Source: Echinarachnius parma (taxonomy: Eukaryota > Echinodermata > Echinoidea > Clypeasteroida > Echinarachniidae). From it: a stretch of 64,000 bases of DNA. Shown here piece after piece: positions 31,287-43,400 of this stretch. The position numbers and the translations under genes are program-made. The notes under the pieces are model-generated. The model saw only the letters and a program-made list of their open reading frames with translations. It ran no database searches and was not told where the DNA came from. Each line of letters begins with the position of its first letter. The first letter of the stretch is position 1. The DNA is taken from positions 124,001-188,000 of the forward strand of contig JBAMJV010001815.1 in assembly GCA_037951105.1 (NCBI GenBank), given 5' to 3'.

Positions 31287-34200
31287 CTATATAAGCTCCA
31301 CCACCGTGGTGGTGTTTGTCTCCCGGCTTAGAACCCCTTCTTGTTTTCTCCTCTCCTCTTGGCTCCTCTCCTCCTCCTTCCTCCTTGCCTCCTTGCGGAT
31401 AAAATGCTTCTTTAGTCGGACCATGGTAGACTCCTTTTTCTTGGGCTGTCCGTTCTCCTGTGTTGGTGTGCTAGGCGCTGCAGCGGGGATCGGCGTTGGT
31501 GTGATGGCGTCCCCAGTTGTCCCCGGGCGGGGGAACCGTCGGCTCGATGGCTCCTTGCGGGGTTGCTGTTGTTCAAAAAATATTAACGAAAGATTGATTG
31601 TTAGTTTGATAGACATTATTTTGGCATTTCAATCGAATATGGATATTTGTTGTTGCATGCAAAGGCAAATAATTAACACTGATAATTATGATATTTGTGC
31701 AAATAGTAAGTTTGATAGAGTAAGACTATTTTTCTTGTATTCATGGGCTAATAATTATCATACATATTTATTATCTGCGAAATCATTTGTTTTGGTGACA
31801 AGGCAAAATGAGACAGGATAACTGACTGACCTTAGGGAAAGATGTTGTGGGAATGGTTTGTGGATTCGCAGCGGGGACCGGCGATGGTGTGATGGCGTCA
31901 CCAGTTGTACCCGGTCGGGGGAACCGCCGGCTCGATGGTTCTTTGCGAGGCTTCTGTTTAAAAATAAAATTAAAAAGGCACGAAATAATACATTGTGTTT
32001 TAAAAGCGACAAATGCAAATCATATTATGTTACTATAAATCAAAACACTGAAATCTTTATAAGGGAATAGAAATTTGGAAAACCAAAAGTTGGTCTTAGC
32101 TTCTATATGGGTAATACGAATGCTTTGAAATAATTATTGTTGTATAAGAAAGTTTTAACCATTTGGTTTTTGAACATGTGAATGTGATGTTGGGTAAAAA
32201 TAGAAATATCATCAAAAAGAATGTTAAAACCACTTTATATGTTCATAAATGTGATTAATTTATCATATTTTTCTTAAAATATATACAACCAAGTGTTGGG
32301 CCCCAACTATTATTTTCGATCGGATAAATTAATGGATATTTAAGCTATTTCTGAACCGACTTTGATCAAACAAAGTGTATATTCTGTATTTGTCTCACAG
32401 GAAAATATGTCTTGAAGCGCTCCCTCAACCCAAACTGTATACTATCACTTTCATGGCTCTATAAGAATGCTGAAATACCACGGCACTTTACAAAAACAAT
32501 AATAAATAACTACAAATAATAACGATTCATACCATGCGAATGTGTCCAACTTGAGCGCTCTGAGGGCTGTTCTGCTCCACCTCGGTGTCTGGAAGATCTG
32601 TGGACAGCGGAACAATTTCCTGGCTGACTCGGAGTTCGGTGGTCTTCGAAACAAGGCCAAGGCTCTCTGGGAGGATGGTGGTCCTTGAGACGAACCCCTG
32701 GCAGCGAAGCCCAGACGGTCTCGATGTATTTGGCAAGGTCTGCGCATTGGAACTCTGGACCTGGTTCGGGTTGCAGCGGACTGGGTGTCCTGGATACGGG
32801 AAGCGTCTGATCATGCTGACCCTCGGTGGATCGGTTGGTGTAACTGGCTCAGTAGTCCAGGCCTTGTTCTTAGGAGGCTCCCAAGAAGGACCGGGCGCAT
32901 TGACTTGTTGTGTGGTCGACTTGGGCTGGGTCTTGGCGAGATCGTATGGCTCGGACTCAGAGTCGATGGATGAATAGCTGCTGGCTGGACTCAGGGGAAC
33001 CTGAACCAATGTAAAACATAAATTAAGAGCTCAGTTTCAAAAGGCGCTAAATCCATTTCCCATAACAATTGAGTTAACGATATATCTACATTTATAAGCT
33101 ACGTAGCTATCTAGGAGTCCACGTTTTACGACAAATTACTCACTCAAAATCAAAATATAGCAAGTTAAATTTTCATATTCCCATAGACACGTGTACAAAA
33201 ATGGGCAAAGAAACTTGTTTTCCTCGAAAGTTGAAAAAGTGGATATAGCGCCTTTTGGAAGAAAGCTCATACAGTTAATCTTTTGTATATAATATAGTGT
33301 AAGGGAAACACGTAAAGTTGTCACTGTAGACAGGTGACTCGCATCGTTCGTCCACGTCGTTTGTATTAAACAGACGCGATTAAACCTTCTCAAATAGCTA
33401 AATCAATTTATTTCCATGGTCAATTAAGTAGCAATTTCTTTGTTATCACTTATTAAAATAAAATAGATTATAGACAGTAACAATAACATTGTGTTTGTTT
33501 TTTTTACTCTGCAGGGGATCACTTTTGATGGCCACTAAAGGCATGTTAGCTGTTACTGGTTATAGACAAGAAACCATTCATTCATGCTTGAGTTTTATGA
33601 TCAATTATTGTAGAAAAACAACAAACATCACGAAAGATTGTGAAAATATGGAATCTATTTCATTACAATCATTGCCGGAAACAAATTATTTCATATTTAT
33701 GGCATATGTGTTTGAAGAACGCATTTTAGCGGTATTTAGTCCCGCCTTTTGACCGAGTCTCTCGTGCGGATATCATAGATGAATGGTGAAAGAACCACTG
33801 CAGCTAAAAACGACGGTCGTTCGTCCACGTCGTTTGTATTAAACAGACGCGAGACCTTCTCAAAGAGATAAATCAATTCATTTCCAGGGTCAATTTAGTA
33901 GCAATTTCTTCGTTGTTAAAATAAAATAGATGATTTTATCTCTTACCACCAGAGTAAGCTGTTCATCCTCCTCGGTCTCCTTGTTGTATTGCTGGAGACT
34001 CTTCATGACACTGAGAGCAGTCTGCAAAAGAAAAGAGGGGCAAATAAGGGGCAAAGAAGAATAGTTTGTAAGGCACGAAGGAAAATAAGAGCAAAGTTGC
34101 AATCAGGGCCTTGTCGCAGAAAGATATATATCAGTACCAGTAATCGGTTTAAAGTTACAATTACATGTAATTGTAAGCCATAAAATTGGCGAGTTTCAAC

Positions 34201-37200
34201 CAATCAGAATTGCGCATTTAGAAGATAGTAATTATTATCGATTTGATCTCTTTCTGCAACGGGGCTCAGATCTAATTGTTCATAGAACTGTTTTAATGAA
34301 GATCATCAAAGATGCATTATTGTGACGAGAATGAGTTGATCAATAAAGTGATTTGACTGTCAAGTAAGCGTATTAAAGGGATAACTTTAGGAATGTGTCA
34401 ACCATCCTGAATCTATTTATCCACAACCTTACACTACAAAGAAGCAACATTTTAGATTGCAATGATAATAGTAACCTCCGAACATTTCGGCTGTCATCTA
34501 CAATGTGATCAACAGTTTTAAATGTTGCTTTTTAAGTTATTAAATACCAATACTCAGATGAACTTTCATAGTTATAACTTAAACTACGTTTTGGATCGAC
34601 CTTGTCAATGGCATCCTGAACTGGATAATTATGCATGTGTTTTAATAGTCAGTTTGTTTAAATCCATTCCAACAATGCTTTGTAATTATTATCTTTTCTT
34701 TTTTCTTCAAAACGTTTATTTTCACACATCACTCAGTGATTATATCTGACCAAAGAAATACAATGTTATATCAACCTCCGTCAGGTTTGCATCCTAAACT
34801 TACCGGACGTTTTGGCTCGGCCGTACCAGTGGCTCCCTCGGCCCATGCACTAACTACACTGGAACGCTGAGGTTCATGCTACAACAAAACGAAGCAAATC
34901 ATTTGATATTTTAATATATATTTCACTTTCTTTATTATCATCTATGCTAGCTAGACGAATTGTAATAGTTTCTTTGATATACAAGTGTGTGGTGTTATTA
35001 TCATCAGATTTCTATGTTTACGTCCAGAGTAGATATGAACTGCACTATTATTTGGGTATGCATAATGCAAACTACAATATTTTAAAGGTATTCTGAAATT
35101 GCTTAAAGAATGCCTTTTCAGGAAATACACTATTGCATGAAATGACCCCTTTGAATTACATAAAGTTTTGCAGTATTTCCCTTTGATATTGTACTCTCCT
35201 TTCAACAAATGATTTGTTTCCCCATCTGGTCGTTTATTTCTACTCTGAGCTGATGAGTTTGTAATGAGTATGCGTAGCAAAGATAATCTGTCTAACGAAC
35301 AACTAAGCTTTAAGCCTCTGAACATTTTTACCTTGGTTAGAAGAGTATCCAATCCAGATGCCGCCAGCACAGAGGGGCCGACCGCGACGGTCTGTGGTGT
35401 CAGTGCCAGGCCGGCTGTGGCAGCCTGTGGCGCGGGAGCGGCGGGGGCTACGATGGTCTGCGGTGCCGATAAAGTGGCGGTTGCGTCAGTCTCTGCCATC
35501 CCTGCGGCTGGCGGCTGGTGTGATTCGGTTCCGTTGTCAATGCGTTGTGCCACCCCAGGTGCTGGCTTGGGGAACTCGTAGAGAGGCGGTGGTACCTGTT
35601 TGGCGGCTTTCTTTGTGGCCTTTTTGGCAGCCTTTTTGGTCTTTTTGGTAGCCTTTTGAGCAGCTCTGAAAGCCTTGATCTCATCTTTGACAGCCTACAA
35701 AATCAATGGCAACAAATCAGTGAGAGTAATATTAAGGGCAAACAAATTTTGGCAATAAAACATCGAATAATATACAGTCTAGCTGATAAAATTGTATTAT
35801 GTTTATAATTGTGGTACACGTATGTTCATTGCGTTGAATGTTATTAGCATGTGTATAGTTGCCGTTTGTATTCGGCTATTGACTAGAATCTTGACAATGT
35901 CATGTCAATTTGCTTAGTACATGCCTATATTGGAACTTTGTTCGTCCTGTATTAACTCCTTGTGGATTGTAAAATCTAGTTGATAACTTATAAGTGTAAT
36001 AAACACATTTCAATAGGTTATTGTTTAATCGTGCAGCATTTCCATCCAATGGGTTGACAATAACGGTGTATGTACGGACAAGCTTAATTTTTATCATAAC
36101 TTCATTCCTTTTTAAAGGGGACCACCAGGCAAAGAACAACACATTATTATATGTTTTGGTACCGTTTTGTGGTATCAAATAGATACCCAACATTTTGCAA
36201 AGGGTTGTGTAATTCATAAACAAAGCAATTAATTTCCACCACTAACGGAACCACTGCTATTTCCTGGTTCCATACGGGCCATGCATTTGCGAGTGCGCCA
36301 ATGCTTTCACGCGTACGTCAATAGAATCCCGGATGATTCGTTCGCTCTGCACAGAGCGCTATGGCTCTGCACACATATAGTATTCGCAATTCAGACCGCA
36401 TGAACGCATGGATGAGAATGGTGATGCGTTTTCCAATTATATATTTTTTTCTGAAAACATATTTTTGTGAACTTGTTGAAAGAATGGAATACTAAATATG
36501 TTACCTTTCTATAATAAGAATATTATTTTTGGGTGGTGGTACCCTTTAAATCATTTAACCTAGAAGATTAAACCTAAAAGACTGTCCTTAAAATACTGCA
36601 TACCTGGCGATCGAGTTTGGCCTGTTCCTTGTCACTGATCTTTGGAGCCTCGGTCTGAGTCTCATCGACGAAACAAACCTAGCATACAGGTCAAATTAGG
36701 ATTATTTTGGCATGTAACTTGTTTGAGGTTAATTGTCAAGCTTTGATTCGCCTATTCGAAAAAGGCTCATATTCTAACCTAAAATGACAAATACTATTAT
36801 TGTTCCATAATTAAAAAGTGGTATTTGTAAATGTATTTTTTAAATGTTGTTACATTATGTTGATTCACATTATGTTGATTCACATTATGTAGATTCATAT
36901 TAATTAATATTACAAAAAGTAATTAGATCCGAATTTCATCAAAAGCAATTATTACCTCAGCCTTTGGTTTCTCAACGCAAAAGACACCATAACCACCTTT
37001 AGGAGGGTTGCACTGTAAAATAAAAATAATGATAATAAAACATGAATATACAAATAAATATATAGCTCAGAACAACTTAAATAATGGTCATAATTATCAC
37101 GTAACAAACAGTACTCATTAACAATTTACAGTTACAACAAATTGATGCATTGCTTTATAAATGATGATGCAATTTTTGGAATTTAACAAAGGTGTGTCGT

Positions 37201-40200
37201 CGGTTTGATACCTTGTTTGTGTATGGTAGGAGCAAGGAGGGGCACGGAGGGACGTTATGTGCGGGGTAGTTGTCGCCCGATGCTGTTACGTCGTCGTCAT
37301 CCGGGGTAAAGGGTGCCGGTCCCACGGGGGCGTACTCGGGAACCGGGTTGGTTGATGTCCCAGGACGCTCCGTAGCAAGGTCTGTCTGTGGAGGAGGTTC
37401 AGCGGGAGCGGGTTGGGCACTCTCCACGGCAGGGCCGGGAGTCGAGCCGGCCTCGTCTGGAACAACCGCTTTCTTCTATATTATGTAGCAATAACATGAA
37501 TAAGATGTTGATTGAAATTGGAACTAAATTTAAATGGAAAGTCGTGTTTCTTTTCAGGCGCACGGACGTGAACAATATCATGGAATCAACGGAATACAAT
37601 AATGTACCTTTTTGATGGGTAAACTAAGGAAATATTTCAGCAGTTTCTTACTACACTGCGTGATTTGACAAAAAGAAGGGTTTTAATTAAATTGTTTAGG
37701 AATGAGACTATAGAATGAAGTTTAATCCTGCCCCTGGATAGTCGCTTTTAATGACAATCTCTCTCGATTATGAGTTTTTGTTTGTGATGGACACTTTGAT
37801 TCTTGAATGTTCATTAAAGTGTTTTCATTTGTATTGTCTCCTCACCTCGGTCTTTGGCTTTTCCACACAGAACATCTCAAAGCCGCTTTTCGGTGCATTA
37901 CACTATAACAACAAGAAATTATAAAATAAATATTATCTACAATAATAATTTATATTTCATGCTGTTATTTTTTACATTAATCTACAATGGATACAAGAAT
38001 TGGATCCCATTCAAATATTTATAAAGCCTGTTGAAGATTATTCTATGAATAATCAGTTGATGTTTTGATATGAAGTTAACTGAAAACATGCTTGAAAATA
38101 AAATGGTGCGCTCTTATGCGACACATTTAGGTATTCAATTATTCAAAATTAACCAATTAATCATAATTATGAATGACGTGGAGTTGATGTGCTCATAAAG
38201 CAAATAACTGACAGAACGACTCTAGTGCCAGAGATTTAAGTGAAATTACATAGCAATATAAAAGAAAATACGCCTGACTACACATGAATGACAAGCTATT
38301 TTCTTAGGAACTCCTTTCTTCCCCTCGCCATGCTCGCAATCTAAGCTTAGAACAACCTTTATCTCACATGAAAATGCGGACTCATTTTGAATAAATTATC
38401 AAATATGTAATTATCATTAGGGTTTAGGATGTTAACGGGAACTTGGTTGGACCTGTATTTTCTCTATGGGAATTGAACAATCGAGTAAGGAACAGAACGT
38501 CAGCGTGATAATTGTCTGTCTAACCTGGTAGGTGTAGGGGGCCATCCAAGAGCCGCCATTCTGAGATGTGGTTGCCGCGCAGTCAGAGGTGCAAGAGATT
38601 GGTGTCACGGTTGCGTTAGAGTTCGCGAACAAGGGTGTACGCGTGGGCTGTGTCACAGGTGCGCAGGGGATAGGTGCCACGCGTGCCATCGTTGGTTTGG
38701 TTGTCCCATCAGCATTGTTGGTGTCAGCCGGGCTAATAGCAGCTGCTCCAGTCATGCCAGTCGTTACAGTGACGCCGGATCGGACCGGATGTCGCTTGAA
38801 GGTCCAGCTTTGCAACAAATCATCGATCTCATCCGTTGTCGCTGGCTTCTGCGATATGTGTTCATTGTAAAATTGTTATTTACAAGTTAATGCATGGATA
38901 TAGACCCTAATACATAATAACGTAAGTACATTTCGATACTTTTGAAGACAGCGTAGTAATATTCTTCATCAAATTTCTTTGATACACAAAGATGGGTTAA
39001 ACAAAATGCATCTCAAATTTAATGTTAGCGCTCTACATCATTAATTCGATATTTGGGGTGGGGGAAGAAGGATTGGTTTCCAAAACGAGAGGGGCAGGTT
39101 GGCATACGACCCGCAAACCCTTGAACACTGTAGTAAAGATACTCACTCAAACATACATGGACACAAAATATAATGGCATATTGGTGTGAAGGGAGTCAAA
39201 TTACACGATTATTCATCATGGTCATAATATAATCCGTACCTCGCTTTGGCTTTGGCTCGGAGGGTTCGGAACCGCCACGAATCCACTGAGGCCTGTCACA
39301 GAAGAGTCCGACGGAGTCGAGTGTGTAGGTGATTGTGTCTTAGCCGTCTCTGCCACAGGGTGTGTCTTTGGAGTCGCAGACAGCTCTGACGTCCTAGCCG
39401 CCAGTAAGTCAAGTGGAGGAGGGCGGTAGTCACTGGCGTCCACGGATGCTGAGATGGTATCAATGCCGGGACGTGTAGCTGGTTGACCACCGTCGTCACC
39501 TTCATCGTCGCTATCCAGAGGCATTTCGAACTTTTCCTGTTTACATAAGTTGTAGCAAAAATGAATCTTCATGATAGAATCATAGATGATACTTATGTTG
39601 ATGATGGTGATGGTGATGATGTTTAACGATAATGAAGATGGTAATGATTATGGTTGTGATGATGATGATGATGATGATGATGATAATGATGATGATGTTG
39701 ATGATGATGATGATGATATTGTTGTTGTTGTTGTTGTTGATAATGATAGTGATGACGTTGACGATCATATGTTATATTAGCACTTTGATTGTACGTTCAA
39801 TTTCAAGTTTCTTCATCATTCTGTGACTCCTTGGCCATGTTAGCGGATTAAAGACTTACCTGTCTGACCACTATCATCTAACACCTCAGAACTCTTATCA
39901 AACTTAGGCTTACCACTTTAGTGAAGAAATGTTCGCCGCAAGCTCCAATGTTGGCATTCGTCTCCTGTGATTTAATTGGCGCTGGGTAGTCCGTCTGGAT
40001 GACCTTCGGGTCAGGCTCGGCTGGAACAACCGGACGAGCTTCGACATCGAGGGCGGATCGTTGTTCGGTAGTCGTACGAGCTTGGTCACTGCCATCATCG
40101 CCATGAGAATGGGCAAGAGGAATGGGTACCTGTCATGTGAAGAGAAAAGCAAATACGTACGCATAATTTCATGACTTGTATAGTGAATGCTTTCTTTTAA

Positions 40201-40396
40201 CAAATTGATAATAATATGCTATCTTCTGAATCTGCGCAACTGATGACAAAGTGGAAGAGGCTGCGCTTATTCCATATGATTTGTTCTGTTTCCAACAAAT
40301 ATTTATATTTTGAGAAAATAGTTGTTTATTTTATTTGAACAGATTAATGTATTTACCACGCCGTCGGTTAAAAGATAGAATGACTAACTAATTAAT

Positions 40397-40436
<40 letters not shown>

Positions 40437-43400
40437 CAACTGATAAAGTAACTAGCTAACCTCGCCATTTGTTTGCAGGTGGAATGGAAACCTCTTGTTG
40501 GCTGTGTAGGGCCGCGTCAGGTAGATAAAGAACGCGTGGCCAAGGAGAGCCGTGCCCACGAGCAGCGCATTGGAGAAGTTCGGACTGTGGGAAGGAAAAG
40601 AAAATACTAGTTATAATAATAATACATTATAATAATAACTTCATTTATATAGCGCTTTTTGCAAAAAAATGATACAAAGCGCTTTAAAAAAAATAAAATA
40701 AAAAAAGTACAACAAACAAAGAATAAACAGATACATAATTACAATTACAAACCTACAAATTGTACAAACAATAACTTAACACAATTCAATAGAGAGGGCA
40801 ACCAAGTAAATATGTGTGTCTAAAAGGTTCTAAAGACATACTTCAATATTAACTTATTACTTAGGATACAGGTGGGTTTTTAGTGTTTTTTTAGGTTTTT
40901 AGGTCCAGTGACTGCAAAAGCCTTAGATCCAATGTTTGTGCGAGTTCGTGGGGTATTTAATACAACGGCAGAATTAGATCTTAGGTTGTACAAAGACTGA
41001 CGGATGTGGGGACTGGATGAGAGGTGATGTATGTGTAGATTTAGGTTTCTTGTAGATTAGACGGGCGGCTTGATTCTGAAGGAGCTGTATGGTGTGCAAG
41101 TTCTTTGTTGATGTTCCATAAAGAAGGCTATTGCCGTTATTTAGAACGTGCATTCATTTATTAGAGTTCAAACATCACTCTTTTGGTCTTGGTATAATTA
41201 TAGCGTTAAGAGCACACTAAAAAAACTGTTGAAAGGGTATCTAAATAATGTGTAATATAGTTTATCAACATACGAAGTATTTGAATATCAAATTCTACCA
41301 AACGATTAATCCGTGATGTTTCTGAAATAATACTTCGAAACGCAATTGAAACATTGATCCACCCTACTTCACATGAATGGCTGAAATCTGAACTCTATCT
41401 AACATAAAAATTAAGCTTTGTTGGGTTTTTTTCCCCAACAGATTCCTACCTGGCAAGTTTCGGGTAGATGGAATAGGAGAGCCAAAGGATGATGGGTTCC
41501 AAGCAAAACCAGATCCCGAAGAAGGCGGTGAAAGGGGTGTAGAAGCCCGCCTTGGTCGGGTTGTCCTTGGCAGTAGTGTAAGCACTACACACCGTCAGAA
41601 GGAAACCTGATGAAAGACATTTTAAATCATAACAGTGAAATGAATAATTCCTTGCTCGGGTGTTCTTTGGCCGCATAGTAGGCACTACACCCCGTAAAGA
41701 GGAAACATGAAGCTTTAATAATTTAGTAGACATGTATGTTTACTTCCCATTTAATTCTGATAATTTATTTTTGCTGCATTTATAAATTTGTTCACCTTAG
41801 TCATGTTGGGCACTATGTATTCATATTAATCTAATCGTTTTACCCCCATCCCCCACCCCGCTTCCCTTTAACTTACTGATAAACTTGATGCCTATGATCC
41901 CACTCGCCGCCAAGCCGGAATGATCATGACTGGTGGTGACGTCACGAGGGTCCAGAAGCATGTTCTGATAAATGAACATGGCCATGTATGAAGCTGCGTA
42001 GAGCGCACCAAGGATCACCACTTTGATGAATTTGCTCAGTCTGATGCGTGCTCTGAAAGGGTCATATTATAACACATCATTAAAGTAAATGGAGTGACTA
42101 AATACGTCACGAGGGTCCAGAAGCATGTTCTGATAATAAATAAACAGACGGAATGTTCTTTTCCATGAGTTTGTAATGTCGTCTTTAATAAAATAATCAA
42201 CAAACACACCGGCAACCGGCAATGGTTCTTATAAATAATTAGAAAGGATTTTAAATATAAAAAAGTGATATCTAAATATTATTTTTTATCGGACTTACTT
42301 GGTGATAGAGAAACCCTTTGAGACCAGGAAAATCATGGAGGCAAAGAGAACGCTAGACAGACGCCCCGTGATCTCGGCTATAGAAGAATCAATGAAACAA
42401 ATTAGAAAAATTACTTCAAGGTGTAAATAGAGCAAGAGTTTTGCCGTTGATGGAGGATAAACATTGATAAGTTTTGAGCCTCAAATGTGATCCTGAATCT
42501 TGCAAATATGGTAACTAGTGATGTTATATTTTGAGTTGCTTGACATGGATTAATTAGTGGATATTTGGCTCTTTTTCATATTTTCAGACAATTTCTGGTG
42601 AGAATTAATTAGTATTATGTCGAACCGTTCTTTTAAGCATGTTGATGAAAATACTTGACAGTTATTAGTTATCCTTGAACTGTTCTTGAATGTAAGTATA
42701 GTTTAGCAGTTTATTTAATGAAATTTCCTTTTGTATGCGCCAAATTGTATTAAACAAAGTTACTTTTTTTGAAAAAATAATTTTCTTCGCATCTTTAAAT
42801 AAATAAAACCATTATAACATTACCTGCATACTGGATGGAGATGGAGCGTATCCCCGACCGCGCAAAGCGGTAAAGGCCACTGCAGTGAAGCAGAAGGCTG
42901 CTGGTTTGCAGCACCAGACTCATGTAGAACAGGTAGTAGGTGAGGTGCAGAAGCTTCCGTCTGGCCAGTGTTCCTATTTATATATGATTTTAGGTTTTCA
43001 TTGAAAGAGAAAATGCGAATATACATGAGTCAACTTTAGAACATTTTAAATTAATTTATATCGCAGATCCCAGCGTAGCTGTCAGCAGCAGTAGACTGGT
43101 GAACAAAGGAACAATATTAGTCATGATTTTGATAATTTAAAAACACCACCATAAAGTCTACTAGGGGAATATAGTGGGGTAAAAGACTGGTGGTTTAAGG
43201 CACTAGACTCATGTAGAACAGGTAGTAGGTGAGGTGTAGGAGCTTCCATTTGGCCAGTGTTCCTATTTATATGGTTTTAGGTTTTCGTGGAAAGAGAAAA
43301 TGAGAATAATGATTCATGAGCCCACTTAGTCACGATTTTAAATAAATTTGTATAATTAAATTAATTATTTCTTATTTCATTATTTTATTTTATAAATAGG

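Larger units (their letters stand above)
31287..39536 (-). other. Novel tail-encoding exons (14-25), all phase 0
   Basis: Twelve exons have lengths divisible by three, so any of them could be skipped or duplicated without breaking the frame. Three (36604-36678, 34804-34878, 33947-34021) are exactly 75 bp and two (37846-37902, 36956-37012) exactly 57 bp. The two 57-bp exons encode almost the same 19-residue module, and exons 24 and 25 share about 35 residues. The 363-bp exon encodes a lysine/alanine run (KKTKKAAKKATKKAAK) and a PPLY motif that could bind WW domains. The 468-bp exon is Ser/Thr/Pro-rich. The final exon ends in a KEARRKEEERSQEERRKQ helix. No known domain is recognised. Confidence 0.75.

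Noticed and set aside
31225-31821. 198-codon plus-strand open frame
   Set aside because: It is the antisense shadow of the last exon of the minus-strand TMEM145-like gene, whose exon frame and splice sites are consistent.
39859-39905. Possible extra tail exon (KPKFDKSSEVLDDSGQT followed by a good donor)
   Set aside because: No usable acceptor lies before it, it is only a few bases from the donor of exon 13, and joining would need a 13-bp intron or a frame change.
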